Source of the DNA: Nostoc sp. 'Peltigera membranacea cyanobiont' N6
Lineage (GTDB): Bacteria > Cyanobacteriota > Cyanobacteriia > Cyanobacteriales > Nostocaceae
Length of the DNA stretch: 64,000 nucleotides
NCBI RefSeq assembly: GCF_002949735.1
Contig: NZ_CP026681.1
Coordinates: 3,672,501-3,736,500, forward strand
Direction of reading: 5' to 3'
Under the pieces are notes generated by a model. The model worked only from the letters and a program-made list of their open reading frames with translations, did not search any database and was not told the DNA's origin. Below are positions 1 through 8,943 of this stretch, one piece after another (position 1 is the stretch's first letter; the number at the start of each line of letters is the position of its first letter). Made by a program: the position numbers and the translations under genes.

Positions 1-84
1 ATTAGCTTTCGGGCATCTCAAGAATATCTGGTTTGTTAAAGAAGCTAAATGGTAGCCATTCGACTAGGAGCTTTTGTCTTAATC

Positions 85-300
85 TTACCGAGTTAGGTAC
101 AGTAACCTCACTTTTTCAAAAATTACATCCTTTAAAATATAGGATTCATATCTGATTTTTGGACAATATTTCGGGTGAAACCCCTTGGGTTCATACCGCT
201 CACGGAGCAAAAATCTATTGACACTACCATGAGATAAATCTTCCACGATATCTGCCAAAGGTGTGCAGCCTGGATACAAAGATTGCTACCAATAAAAACA
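85..300 (-). pseudogene. Transposase fragment, N-terminal remnant
   Basis: The reading frame at 85-279 gives about 64 residues. It begins YPGCTPLADIVEDLSHGSVN and runs on to FLLRERYEP, which resembles the N-terminal part of cyanobacterial DDE transposases. The apparent start is a TTG inside the family sequence. Reading further upstream, the residues expected before it (roughly an IGS motif) are in another frame, so a one-base deletion near 285 is likely. The rest of the transposase is absent and the downstream frame degenerates. No terminal inverted repeats were found. I cannot name the IS family with certainty. Confidence 0.5.
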
Positions 301-610
301 GAGTGTAAATGTTGAGGTCACACTTTGCCGTGGATGGCTTGGTAATTACTCTGATTGTCCATACCCTCACTCTTAGACAGCGTAAATTATCCATCTTTCC
401 AGCCCCCTACTGACTAGCGATCGCCTATTCTTTTCTGATTTTTATACCTCATTGATTGTCTCATTTGTCAATTCGTAAGTAAAGTGCATCTATGACCGTT
501 GTGCAAGTACCCGCGCCGGCCACGCTATCAGACAAGAAATTAGTGAGAAGAAAAATTTCTCTGTCCCCGTCACGATTAGGCTGCTCTAAGCAAACCTTCT
601 CTTCGAGACG
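301..610. other. Non-coding stretch between two transposase remnants
   Basis: No intact gene is visible. The first part may hold more decayed transposase sequence. A stretch around 598-622 (ending in GACGCTACGCGAAC) matches a small dispersed repeat seen again, with changes, near 9592-9620. Confidence 0.4.
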
Positions 611-1459
611 CTACGCGAACACACGACGTGCCTTTAACAGTTGACCATCATCGGCACTCAAAATAATGTTTTGCTCAAATACAGTACCACTATCGCTTTG
701 ACCTACTAGCCGGAAATCATCAGTTGCTTGCCAAGGCATAGTTTGATGCTGTCGAATAATAAAGTAGCCTTTGTGAGTAGCAACACCGAATAAAAACTTG
801 AGTGTGCAAAAATTACGGTCTGCTCTTCCATTCGTCATCTTCTTCAACAGTTGGTAGTACCTCGTCAAATAGAGAACGCTCCTGAGCATGACCATCTTCA
901 CAAGGAAATACGTCCACTGCTAGCATCAAACTCGGGTCAAGTACGACTAAGGATTGGCCCGGCAATGGGGCACTACTAATGTCACGTAACGCTTTGAGAC
1001 GGTGTTCAGTCGCAGCGATCGCGTTCCCATCAAGAATTTTGACTCGATAACCTGGTAGCAAATCAGGCACTGTAGCGTTGAGATGCCGAATCGTCGCTTC
1101 CATTTGTCCTGCAACTTCTGTGACTAACTCCGCACTGATAATCGGTTCAATGCCATTTATTTTGTTGTAGATCGAGGTCACTGAAACACTTATTTCTTCT
1201 GAGGATGCTTGATGGGCTGCATGTACTGATGGGTCAACTCCACAGACGACAAGGCTCATTAAATTTACTACTGTGGAAAACAATAACTCACGGGTGTACT
1301 GAGTTTTTGCACTCCGAACAAAAATAGTTCATCCAGGGTTTGGGGACATAGTGCTTTCTCTAAAAGCCCCCGAACCATCACTGATACTGGACTCTCTTTT
1401 ACAAACCGCTCAAACACCTGCCCTAGCAACATTTCTTTTCTCCACCCTGAGATTTTCAC
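611..1459 (-). pseudogene. IS4-like transposase pseudogene, frameshifted and truncated
   Basis: Three consecutive minus-strand frames add up to one transposase. Positions 1459-1268 encode the start (a stretch with LLGQVFERFVKESPVSVMVR), 1283-813 encode the middle (VKILDGNAIAATEHRLKALR, then VFPCEDGHAQERSLFDEVL), and 901-611 encode ADRNFCTLKFLFGV and the following segment with IIRQH. Frameshifts fall near 1270-1283 and near 815-840. The DGN motif and the ADRNFCT motif fit the DDE catalytic region of a large cyanobacterial IS4-like group. The C-terminal third is missing after 611. The gene is dead. The adjoining remnant at 85-300 belongs to a different transposase. Confidence 0.75.
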
Positions 1460-1732
1460 CTCTCTTAACCAAACTACAAATTAGTCCATTACACAACACC
1501 TTGAAAGGGCTAGTCCTAATAACGAACAAATAGAGATTAAAAATGCTTTTCTCCCAAATAATAAGTCGCCAGAGATGAGATTGTTTCAGTTTTAGAAATG
1601 CGTGAACGCACATACTCAAAAAAGCTGATTCCCAATTTACGAGGAGTGGCAAAAAGCTGACAAACTCAGACTGTGGTTTTTCTATGGCTTGCTAAGTGGG
1701 AGAATCTTTAGTAAAGCAATTCCAGAAATCAT

Positions 1733-2107
1733 CTACAACGACTCTAAATAGCTCAAAAGATCCGCCATTTCTTGGGTGCTAGGCTGAAATTTTGGCATTG
1801 GCGGCGTTTCGCCACTGATCACCTGGTGAATCAATCCATATTGAGATTTATGCTTGGAAACAGCTTGCAAACTGGGCCCTACTCGCCCGTCTGCTTCCAA
1901 GCCGTGACAACCAGCACAGTTAATTTGAAAGATCGCGTGTCCTTGAACTGGGTTTCCTGTTAGAGATAGAACACTCTTAACATAAGGATCGGAGGCTTGA
2001 ACCAACTGAATACCAAAAAAGCCCAAAGGGACTGATAGCAGTATGGCCAGCGTCAATAAAACGATGCGCTGAATCAAAATTTCAGGTTTGGTAAACTGGT
2101 TATCCAA
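1733..2107 (-). CDS. cytM: Cytochrome cM
   Basis: A 124-residue membrane-anchored c-type cytochrome. Residues about 13-36 form an uncleaved signal anchor. The single haem site is CAGCH, and a C-terminal MPKFQP segment supplies the expected methionine ligand, followed by a conserved helix (MADLLSYLESL). Length and motifs fit cyanobacterial cytochrome cM, a low-abundance thylakoid or plasma-membrane cytochrome implicated in respiratory and stress-related electron flow. The only usable start is TTG at 2107, because an in-frame TAG lies seven codons upstream. It is divergent from petG, with about 210 bp between them holding both promoters. Identification is firm at family level. Confidence 0.85.
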   Translation of the reverse strand: MDNQFTKPEILIQRIVLLTLAILLSVPLGFFGIQLVQASDPYVKSVLSLTGNPVQGHAIFQINCAGCHGLEADGRVGPSLQAVSKHKSQYGLIHQVISGETPPMPKFQPSTQEMADLLSYLESL

Positions 2108-2317
2108 AAGGTTTGCTGTGAAAATCTAGGTGTGCTCAAAAGTTTTCATTTCCTACACATAGCTTAAAAGTTCTTGATCGTGTCTGCAAGCACATAAGAC
2201 TATTTTCTTGTGAGCAATCTCTCTCCAAAAAGTCTGTAGGGCGCAGGATTCATACCAAATTTGGTAAAATCAAAAACAGGCAACGAATATTTAATAATTA
2301 CAAAGAGGAGATTTCCA

Positions 2318-2431
2318 GTGGTTGAACCCCTGCTATCAGGTATTGTCCTTGGTCTAGTTTTCGTCACCCTCGCCGGACTGTTTTACGCTGCCTATAAGCA
2401 ATACAAGCGCCCCAATCAGTTGGGCGGTTGA
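2318..2431 (+). CDS. petG: Cytochrome b6f complex subunit PetG
   Basis: A 37-residue gene. It starts at GTG 2318 with a good ribosome-binding site (GAGGAG at 2305-2310) and ends at TGA 2431. The protein begins MVEPLLSGIVLGL and ends YKQYKRPNQLGG, the classic PetG layout: a lumenal N-terminus, one transmembrane helix, and a positively charged stromal tail. PetG is a small structural subunit needed for assembly and stability of the cytochrome b6f complex in the thylakoid. The neighbours are cytM (divergent) and rsmD (convergent). Only the weak GTG start is unusual. Confidence 0.95.
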   Translation: MVEPLLSGIVLGLVFVTLAGLFYAAYKQYKRPNQLGG

Positions 2432-2558
2432 GAAATGCTGTTAGCAGAGGTAGCGGGACGTTTAGCCCGTGCTGAATAGGGGAGACAAGGGGGACGAGGA
2501 GGACAAAGAAGCAATTTTTCTCCCTTCTCTCCCTTGTCTTTCTCACTCCCTTGTCCTC

Positions 2559-3104
2559 TCATTGCACAATTCTGTAGAAAGTAAGTGATGTGTTGCCGTA
2601 AACTTTCTCGCGGCAAATTTCCCAAGCGGGAATCTCTGGGGGTATCCAACCTTGTGAGGCGTGTTCAACTGCGATTTCGCCACTAGGATCTAAAAGTTGA
2701 TGGTGAGCGATCGCTTCTAATACTGGCTGGTACAATCCACTGGCATAAGGTGGATCGAAGTAAATTCTATCGAATTGCTTGCCTGATAAAGTCTTTAACT
2801 GCTGCGTAATATCTCCCCGCAATACCCGAAATTCTTGCTCGGCATTAGCTACCTGCTGCCAATTTTCTTGGATGGTGGCACAGGCTCGGCTGGATTGTTC
2901 AATTCCCACTGCTAGGTTGGCTCCTCTACACAAAGCCTCTGCGCCCATTGAACCAGTACCGGCGCACAAATCTAGCCAGCGACAACTTGCAATTTCTCCC
3001 TGCCAAATATTAAATACTGCCTCTCTTACCCGCGCACTGGTAGGTCTAGTTTCTTTTCCTGGTAAAGTTTTTAGCTGGCGATTACCGTAAATTCTCAGGC
3101 TCAT
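2559..3104 (-). CDS. rsmD: 16S rRNA (guanine-966-N2) methyltransferase RsmD
   Basis: A 181-residue class I SAM-dependent methyltransferase. The glycine-rich SAM-binding motif is DLCAGTGSMG at residues 45-54, and the catalytic N-methyltransferase motif DPPY is at residues 117-120. The N-terminal block with RPTSARVREAVFNIW is typical of RsmD, which methylates G966 of 16S rRNA in assembled 30S particles. Length is normal for the family. The ATG at 3104 follows directly on a repeat-rich 84-bp spacer from hisH, which is on the same strand upstream, so the two may be co-transcribed. Confidence 0.9.
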   Translation of the reverse strand: MSLRIYGNRQLKTLPGKETRPTSARVREAVFNIWQGEIASCRWLDLCAGTGSMGAEALCRGANLAVGIEQSSRACATIQENWQQVANAEQEFRVLRGDITQQLKTLSGKQFDRIYFDPPYASGLYQPVLEAIAHHQLLDPSGEIAVEHASQGWIPPEIPAWEICREKVYGNTSLTFYRIVQ

Positions 3105-3107
3105 TGG

Positions 3108-3152
3108 TTATTAGTCATTGGTCATTAGTTATTAGTCATTGGTCATTAGTTT
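3108..3152. repeat. Short tandem repeat between hisH and rsmD
   Basis: Alternating TTAGTCATTGG and TCATTAG units occur about twice. The same vocabulary (ATTAGTCATTGGTC, GACAAAGGACAAA) recurs at other gene borders in this window, for example near 13885 and 24990. This is the cyanobacterial intergenic repeat style and no regulatory role is evident. Confidence 0.7.
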
Positions 3153-3188
3153 TAGACAAAGGACAAAGAACAAATGACAAAAAGAGTA

Positions 3189-3824
3189 TTAGGCAGGAAT
3201 TTTTTCGCGGACTTGAGCAACAAAATTAGACAGAATTTGCAATCCGATATTAGAGGATTTTTCGGGGTGAAATTGAACTGCCATGAGGTTTTCGTGAGCG
3301 ATAGCAGCTGTGACGGTTTGAGTACCGTGGGTGATGATTGCTGCCCTGATTAGCGGGTCTATTGGCTCAACATAGTAAGAATGAACAAAATACACCCAAG
3401 GATCGGACGGTAAATGCTCCCACAAAATGCTTTTTGCCTGAGTCATTTGCAGCTGATTCCAACCCATGTGAGGAATAGTGATGTCAGGTTCGGGACGAAA
3501 CCGCCGCACTTTTCCTTTGATAATTCCTAGTCCTGGTTGGATACCTTCTGCACTTGATTCAAAGAGAATTTGCAATCCTAAACAAATTCCTAAGAAAGGT
3601 TTACCAGATGCGATCGCTTCTTTAATAGGTTGTTCCAAACCACGCGCTCGCAGGTGTTGCACTGCTGGATCAAATGCTCCTACTCCTGGTAGTACGATTG
3701 CATCTGCCTGCTCTAATTCCTTTGGAGAATAAGTAACATTAGGAGTTGCCCCAGCTTTTTCTAAGCCTTTACAGACTGAGTGCAAATTTCCCATCTCGTA
3801 GTCTACGACCGCAATAACTGGCAT
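3189..3824 (-). CDS. hisH: Imidazole glycerol phosphate synthase, glutaminase subunit
   Basis: A 211-residue class I glutamine amidotransferase. The nucleophile Cys81 lies in GICLGLQIL, and the His186 and Glu188 of the triad lie in QFHPEKS. The N-terminal VVDYEMGNLHSVCKGLE is diagnostic for HisH, which supplies ammonia to HisF in histidine biosynthesis. ATG at 3824 has a good Shine-Dalgarno (AAGGAG) just upstream. As is usual in cyanobacteria the his genes are dispersed: hisD is 18 kb away and no other his gene is nearby. Confidence 0.95.
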   Translation of the reverse strand: MPVIAVVDYEMGNLHSVCKGLEKAGATPNVTYSPKELEQADAIVLPGVGAFDPAVQHLRARGLEQPIKEAIASGKPFLGICLGLQILFESSAEGIQPGLGIIKGKVRRFRPEPDITIPHMGWNQLQMTQAKSILWEHLPSDPWVYFVHSYYVEPIDPLIRAAIITHGTQTVTAAIAHENLMAVQFHPEKSSNIGLQILSNFVAQVREKIPA

Positions 3825-3882
3825 TCACCTGCTCCTTGTAAATTTATTATGGAGGGTTTTTCTATTCTAAATAATATTTGTT

Positions 3883-4392
3883 ATGAAGAAAAGAATTCTA
3901 TTAACTTCTTTTGACATTTGCCTAAAAGATCGACAGTCGAATTCTTCTGATGATTTATTACTTGAAGTTAGCAAACTCGATCTGATACCAGATTACTTAA
4001 GTTTTTTCCGCCAGTTACCCGTAGACATGCAACTGACAAGTACTCAGGTAATGAAAAAAATCAATGCAATTCAATCTGATTAAATTATCTGTTGTAGACA
4101 CGCTACAATCCTTACACAATTAAGTGTGGAAGCAGTTGCTAGCTGGAAAAAATGGTTTTATAGACAGAAGTTGATTTAGAAAAATTAGTGGTGTGAGCAG
4201 TGGCAATTGACATTAGCCATAACTGCGGTAAATTTGTCTTTACTATTCAGTGTTGACTACTTAACCGAAAATCAACTCACGATCCGTTGTATTTTTGTTC
4301 GAGTACTGGTTCTCAATCAAGAAAATTTGATGGGGATTCTTGCAAATTTCGTATTAATTATTAACAAACTGGCACTTTCATCAAGTTGTTAA
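3883..4392 (+). pseudogene. Pyroglutamyl-peptidase-like (C15 family) pseudogene
   Basis: The first 66 residues (3883-4083) begin MKKRILLTSFDICLKDRQSN and contain LPVDMQL, matching a cyanobacterial peptidase-C15-like family. The frame then stops. Downstream, pieces of the same family follow in other frames: a segment reading roughly LSVEAVAS near 4118-4142, a segment around SHNCGKF near 4213, and the C-terminal part with LTENQLTIRCIFVRVLVLNQ from about 4260 to the stop at 4392. At least three frame changes and the loss of the region expected to carry the CGMAE nucleophile motif make it inactive. The attribution rests on remembered family sequence. Confidence 0.6.
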
Positions 4393-4399
4393 TGTCTGT

Positions 4400-4561
4400 A
4401 TGGTGAAAGAAATATCTAAGTATATGTTTCCATTGTTACTAATTTTTCCAATAGCTCAATCAACTCTTACCACACTACCACCTGAAGAAGTCGTGCAACC
4501 GCAAGAAGTACGTCCTTTACCAGGTCAATTGGATACAGTGCCAACTTTTACCAGAAGTTAA
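4400..4561 (+). pseudogene. 5' stub of a DUF3370-like secreted protein gene
   Basis: A 53-residue frame from ATG 4400 to TAA 4561. It has a hydrophobic signal segment (MFPLLLIFPIAQS) followed by a proline-rich stretch containing PPEEVVQPQEVRPLPGQLDT. That second part resembles the mature N-terminus of a cyanobacterial DUF3370 family, whose proteins are several hundred residues long. Here the sequence breaks off after about 53 codons and the following DNA belongs to the STAND ATPase frame, so this is probably the edge of a deletion or recombination scar. Family identity is tentative. Confidence 0.45.
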
Positions 4562-4601
4562 ACCATTAGGGAGTTCGCCATCATCAGAATATTCTGCTTC
4601 T

Positions 4602-5729
4602 TTGATTGGAGAGCATGAAACTCGCTGGATCGGGCGTGAATTGTTAGTTGATGCTTTGACTCAGAAGATTCAGGGCAATTGCCGTGTTCTGATGCTAGTC
4701 GGGATTACAGGTATTGGTAAGTCATCCCTTGCGGTTCGACTGGGCTTAGAACCAGCAATGGCTCAAACCTGGCCGATACTTAAACTAATTCGCTTTGATG
4801 ACAATTTGCACATATTTAAACAGTTTGCTCACCAACTCTTAGAGAAGCAAATGCCATCAGAGCCAGAGTTAGGACAGAATTCTCAAAAACTGGTCATTGA
4901 CCTCGTTACGTATTTGCAAACCCACCCCTGTTTGCTCGTTCTCGATATGGTTGAGGAAATTCTCGAAATGGGCGCTCGTGGCGAGTTTCACTACAAAGAT
5001 CCCTTATTTGCCAAGTTTTTCGATCTGTTTACGCAAGCAGAAACAATGCCATCCCGTCTGATTCTAACCTCTCAGGATCGACTCCCTGTGATGGTCGAGG
5101 GACGGTATTTAGAGCGATCGCACCTTGAATGGCTCAAAGGCTTAAATCCCGAAGAAGCCCTCGAACTTTTTGGGATTTGGGAGGTTCATCCTCAGACAGA
5201 CTCCGAACATGAATATCTCCAGCGCATCATTAGCGTTTATGAAGGTCATCCTCTGGCCTTGCGGGTAATCGCTGGAGAAATTCGAGAAAGTCCATACAAC
5301 TGCGACATCCAAGCCTACTGGCACGATTATGGGGAAGAGACGATCGCCATCGAACAACAAAAACAGGCTTCTGATTTACGTTCAACCGCAGATTCAGTAA
5401 CTTTAGCCAATTACAGCGTCAGTTTAACGGATCTAGTTAAGTGCCGCGTCGAAAGGACATTTACCCGTCTGCACGTTTCATCTCCTTTAGCTTACGTTCT
5501 GCTTTGTATGGGAGCTACATATCGATGCTCTGTAGAACGAACGGCCTGGTTAATTTTAATTGCAGATTCTTCCAAAGAAGCGCAATTAATAGCATTTCAA
5601 ACCTTACAACGCCGCTTTTTACTAGAAACAGATTATACTGTTGGTCGGGTTTTGTATCGACTCCACAGTTTGATTCGCAGCATCGCGCTCCAGCATCTTA
5701 CCAATCCTGAGTCAAAGGCGGCCCGATGA
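4602..5729 (+). CDS. STAND/NB-ARC-type ATPase, probably 5' truncated
   Basis: The frame encodes 375 residues from a TTG at 4602. It stays open upstream to about 4512 but has no ATG or GTG and no ribosome-binding site, so the start is uncertain. The P-loop is VGITGIGKSS (residues 33-42, Lys40). A Walker B-like segment is CLLVLDMVEEI (110-120), a sensor-like stretch is RLILTSQDR (152-160), and the GHPLAL motif (215-220) is the NB-ARC GLPLAL element. A winged-helix-like region follows. NB-ARC proteins are signal-dependent oligomerising switches that normally carry an N-terminal effector and a C-terminal sensor. No effector is visible here, and the sensor-like TPR part is the next gene, overlapping by four bases. 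A decayed or split switch protein is the best reading. Confidence 0.7.
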   Translation: MIGEHETRWIGRELLVDALTQKIQGNCRVLMLVGITGIGKSSLAVRLGLEPAMAQTWPILKLIRFDDNLHIFKQFAHQLLEKQMPSEPELGQNSQKLVIDLVTYLQTHPCLLVLDMVEEILEMGARGEFHYKDPLFAKFFDLFTQAETMPSRLILTSQDRLPVMVEGRYLERSHLEWLKGLNPEEALELFGIWEVHPQTDSEHEYLQRIISVYEGHPLALRVIAGEIRESPYNCDIQAYWHDYGEETIAIEQQKQASDLRSTADSVTLANYSVSLTDLVKCRVERTFTRLHVSSPLAYVLLCMGATYRCSVERTAWLILIADSSKEAQLIAFQTLQRRFLLETDYTVGRVLYRLHSLIRSIALQHLTNPESKAAR

Positions 5730-7261
5730 ACGTCTCAGATCGAGAGTTGCAACTGAAGACATTTACAGAGACCGAGATTCTGAACTGTTGCTTTACAGCG
5801 ACAGGACAATTGGTTCTAGATAGCGCCAACGATCTTGACCGACAACCGACTCTTCATCAAAAAGCGCATTTCCGAGCAGCTATTTACTGGCTTAAGCACT
5901 ATCAACCCGATCGCCAAGCCTCCCAACTAAAGCAAGTGCGAGGCTACCTAGAGGCTGCTTACCATTTAGGGCAGCTTGAAGCCTGGGATTTGATTCGTCA
6001 AATTTTATTCGTTCGTCTTGATAGCGATCGCAATTTGCCATTACATCAGCAGCTTGGCATTTGGGGATTATATCGAGAACAGATCGATTTGTGTCAACCT
6101 TTGTTAGGTAAAGCCAATCATGAATTAGACTGCCTTTGTCTGAATAATCTAGGCTATGCCTATACCCATCTGTGCCAGTATCAAATAGCAGTTAATCACT
6201 ACCAGCGTTTATTACAACTAGCAACAGAGAATCACAATACAGAAGCTCAAGCTAAAGCGTTGGGGGGTTTAGGGCTTTGCTATGGCAATTGGGGACAATA
6301 TCAAACAGCTTGGAATTACTGTCAGCAGCAGTTGCAGGTATTGGATCGAATCGATGAATCTCGCTCTAGCACTAAATCGGGGAATGCCATATCAGTAGAA
6401 AGTTTAGAATGGGAGCAAGATAGTTATGGTGAATGCCCGTCTACAGTAGTTGAGAGAGGCCAAACTTTTGCGACTCTGGGGTATCTAGAAATTCACCTGC
6501 GACGTTACCGAAAGGCCATTTATTATTGTCAGCAAGCATTAGCGATCGCTCATACCATCAACGATACCCAAACCCAATGGTATGCTCTAGGACGGCTTGC
6601 AGTCGCCAATGCTCAGTTAGGAAAACGTCAAAAAGCCTTGGATGCCTTACAGCAACAGTACCAGCAGCGACACCAAAACTACAATTGCCGTCAAGTTAGT
6701 GCCGTATTAGTGAATCTGGGCTTAGTCTACTGCTATCAGCGCAACTTTCAAGCCGCCATCAACTGCGGACAAGAACTTTTAGAAATTAATCAACAGAATG
6801 GTGATATCAGCGCTCAGTGTTATGCCTTACTAACCCTATCTTTTATTCATATTTGGCAAGATGAAGTTCAACTGGCGATGGAAAAAACTCGTCAGTGTCT
6901 GAGTCTTGCCCGTCAATTTAACTATCCACACCACGAATCTCAGTCGTTATCACAATTTTCTTATCTCCATAGCGCAATGGGAGAGATTCCTCAAGCCAAA
7001 GATTATGGAGAACAGGCTTTAGCGATCGCTCAAAACGTTAACAATTCTTTATTTAAAGGTATTGCATTTGCTGTTTTGGGATTGGCTTACCTCGAAGCGG
7101 GTAAGTTTGTCCATAGTCTGCGTTTTATCGTTGCTAGTTTTATCACTCTCCCTCCTTGGCGCGGTGGAGATAGCAAGTTATTGTTAGCTTTAATTCTCAA
7201 AAGATTTTTCAAATATTTGTCAAAACTCAGTTTTATTCATTTGAACAAATTCGTCGAGTAA
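5726..7261 (+). CDS. Tetratricopeptide-repeat protein, sensor-like partner of the STAND ATPase
   Basis: A 511-residue protein with several TPR-type helical hairpins. Clear units are LNNLGYAYTHLCQYQIAVNHY (about 135-155), LGGLGLCYGNWGQYQTAWNY (about 179-198), TLGYLEIHLRRYRKAIYYCQQA, and later units around GLVYCYQRNFQAAIN and GEIPQAKDYGEQALAIA. The last 60 residues are hydrophobic and basic and do not look like TPR. The start ATG overlaps the stop of the ATPase gene (ATGA), a sign of translational coupling. In intact STAND proteins such repeats sit on the same chain, so the pair may be a split version. The ligand is unknown. Confidence 0.75.
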   Translation: MNVSDRELQLKTFTETEILNCCFTATGQLVLDSANDLDRQPTLHQKAHFRAAIYWLKHYQPDRQASQLKQVRGYLEAAYHLGQLEAWDLIRQILFVRLDSDRNLPLHQQLGIWGLYREQIDLCQPLLGKANHELDCLCLNNLGYAYTHLCQYQIAVNHYQRLLQLATENHNTEAQAKALGGLGLCYGNWGQYQTAWNYCQQQLQVLDRIDESRSSTKSGNAISVESLEWEQDSYGECPSTVVERGQTFATLGYLEIHLRRYRKAIYYCQQALAIAHTINDTQTQWYALGRLAVANAQLGKRQKALDALQQQYQQRHQNYNCRQVSAVLVNLGLVYCYQRNFQAAINCGQELLEINQQNGDISAQCYALLTLSFIHIWQDEVQLAMEKTRQCLSLARQFNYPHHESQSLSQFSYLHSAMGEIPQAKDYGEQALAIAQNVNNSLFKGIAFAVLGLAYLEAGKFVHSLRFIVASFITLPPWRGGDSKLLLALILKRFFKYLSKLSFIHLNKFVE

Positions 7262-7454
7262 TTTGTTCGCTAAGGCAGTCTAAAAGTATCTACCAGAGCT
7301 GAAAAGCTAGTGCAGCACGGCAGAAATAACTATCCAGTTGAATTTAAAAAGCTTACTGTATAAGCTTTCTTGACTCCTGCCTTCTTGCACTAGTATTTTT
7401 GCTATAGCCGAGTACTAATACTACGTGTGTATGGTGAAGTTCTCTATATATTTA

Positions 7455-8789
7455 CTAACCTCTTTGAAAACCCTTTGCTGGCTTTTGTTGCCCCTTACCC
7501 TTGGGCTTAAATTTGCTAACTTCTCCTAAAGCTTCCTGAAATAAGTTATGCAAATGTATGGGTACACTAGCAATATCTGGTAACTCTGGCTCAATAGGTT
7601 TGTGGAATTCTTGCAAAAGCGTATCCAAGTTACTTTCAAGGCGAAACTCTGGACGTTGCAAAAATGTTTGCAACACATTTTCTAATTGAGTTGGATATTG
7701 TTGCGCTAATCGATGCCAAACAAAGGCATTAATACTTTTATCTTCGAGATAGTAGCGAACTAGTTTTTCCGCCCCTTGAATACTTTGCCAGTCATCTGCC
7801 GATAAGATTGCTTGTATCTTACTATATGTTGGTAAAAACATTTGTCCCCAACGGGGATGAGAAAGGGCTGTTACCTGTTCAGCTTTCTTGAGTTCAGCAG
7901 GCAAATCAACCTTTGGCATCACCATTTTGCTATTGCCGCCTTTGCTGTTCAACATCTGAGAGACTACGTTAGAATCAGCACCAAATTCTTGTGCTGCTGC
8001 TTTGATTTCCTCGTCTCCAATGCCAGCTGCTTCTGCCACTTCTGCTAAAGATTTTGAAGGATCAATTCCTGCGGCTGCAAGGGTTTTTTCTGTAATTACT
8101 TCTTGAAATTCCGCTATCTTTTTATTTAAATGGTATCCAGATAGAGTGATTTCATCAGAGCCAAAAAAGTCCACAAACTGTTGATGATATTTTTCTACTG
8201 ACTGCCAAGCTTCTTCTAGCAAGTCTGGAGCATCGCTGTAAAGATTACTTTTATAGTTTTCTTTGAAATTGCCAATTGCTACAGCCAGTTTTGGTTTACC
8301 TAATTTACCCATTATTGTGTAGGGCCCAGACAACATCCAGTAGCTATCGGTGACAGGAGAAATGCGAGTTAGTAAAATTTCTCCTACTTTCAACCGAGAT
8401 ATTGCCTGTAATGTTTGGGTATTGTTTGGCTTGACAATATAGCGTTTATCCGTCAGCCAGTTAGTCAATTCAAAGCCATCAGGTAGGATATTACTAATGG
8501 CAAATAAGCCAATAAAACTATGATGCCAGCTTTCGATCAGGTTGCGATCGCTCTCTTCTAAATCTGGATGGCTTTCAATAAACAACTCTAATGGTGATTT
8601 GTCACCGACTTTTCCGGCTGTCAGAAAGCTATCGATGATTAAGTCCTGCTGTGTACTATCGCCACTTCCACGGCGCGACTGTTCTGCTGCATAAGTTTCC
8701 AGTGCTTTTGCCAGTTCACCTTCAGCATCAAAGACAAAATCAACTAAGGCTTGTTTTAATTGGTGCGATCGTTCTAATATGACATCCAC
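7455..8789 (-). CDS. Conserved protein of unknown function
   Basis: A 444-residue soluble, acidic protein that I do not recognise as a named family. The N-terminal 150 residues are mostly helical with an SFIGLFAIS patch. A predicted beta region with VGEILLTRISPV and YWMLSGPYTIMGKLGKPKLAVAIGNF (about 140-185) resembles the core of proteins that also carry SEC-C-like tails, but no zinc-binding cysteines are present. A low-complexity alanine/glutamate helix (about 240-280) is followed by a helical C-terminal half. The last residues are lysine- and glycine-rich (KFKPKGKGQQKPAKG), which suggests nucleic-acid or ribosome contact, but this is only inference. There is no operon partner. Confidence 0.6.
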   Translation of the reverse strand: MDVILERSHQLKQALVDFVFDAEGELAKALETYAAEQSRRGSGDSTQQDLIIDSFLTAGKVGDKSPLELFIESHPDLEESDRNLIESWHHSFIGLFAISNILPDGFELTNWLTDKRYIVKPNNTQTLQAISRLKVGEILLTRISPVTDSYWMLSGPYTIMGKLGKPKLAVAIGNFKENYKSNLYSDAPDLLEEAWQSVEKYHQQFVDFFGSDEITLSGYHLNKKIAEFQEVITEKTLAAAGIDPSKSLAEVAEAAGIGDEEIKAAAQEFGADSNVVSQMLNSKGGNSKMVMPKVDLPAELKKAEQVTALSHPRWGQMFLPTYSKIQAILSADDWQSIQGAEKLVRYYLEDKSINAFVWHRLAQQYPTQLENVLQTFLQRPEFRLESNLDTLLQEFHKPIEPELPDIASVPIHLHNLFQEALGEVSKFKPKGKGQQKPAKGFQRG

Positions 8790-8943
8790 AAGTTAATCTC
8801 TCGGTGCGACAGATGTAGATTATAGCCTTTGAGAGAATTACAGCATCTAGCAATAGCTAGATTTATGGTGGCGTGTACTTAGCATATTTAGCTGTCAAAC
8901 TTCTCTTAAACTAGATACAACGCATCATACAAGGTTATTACAG

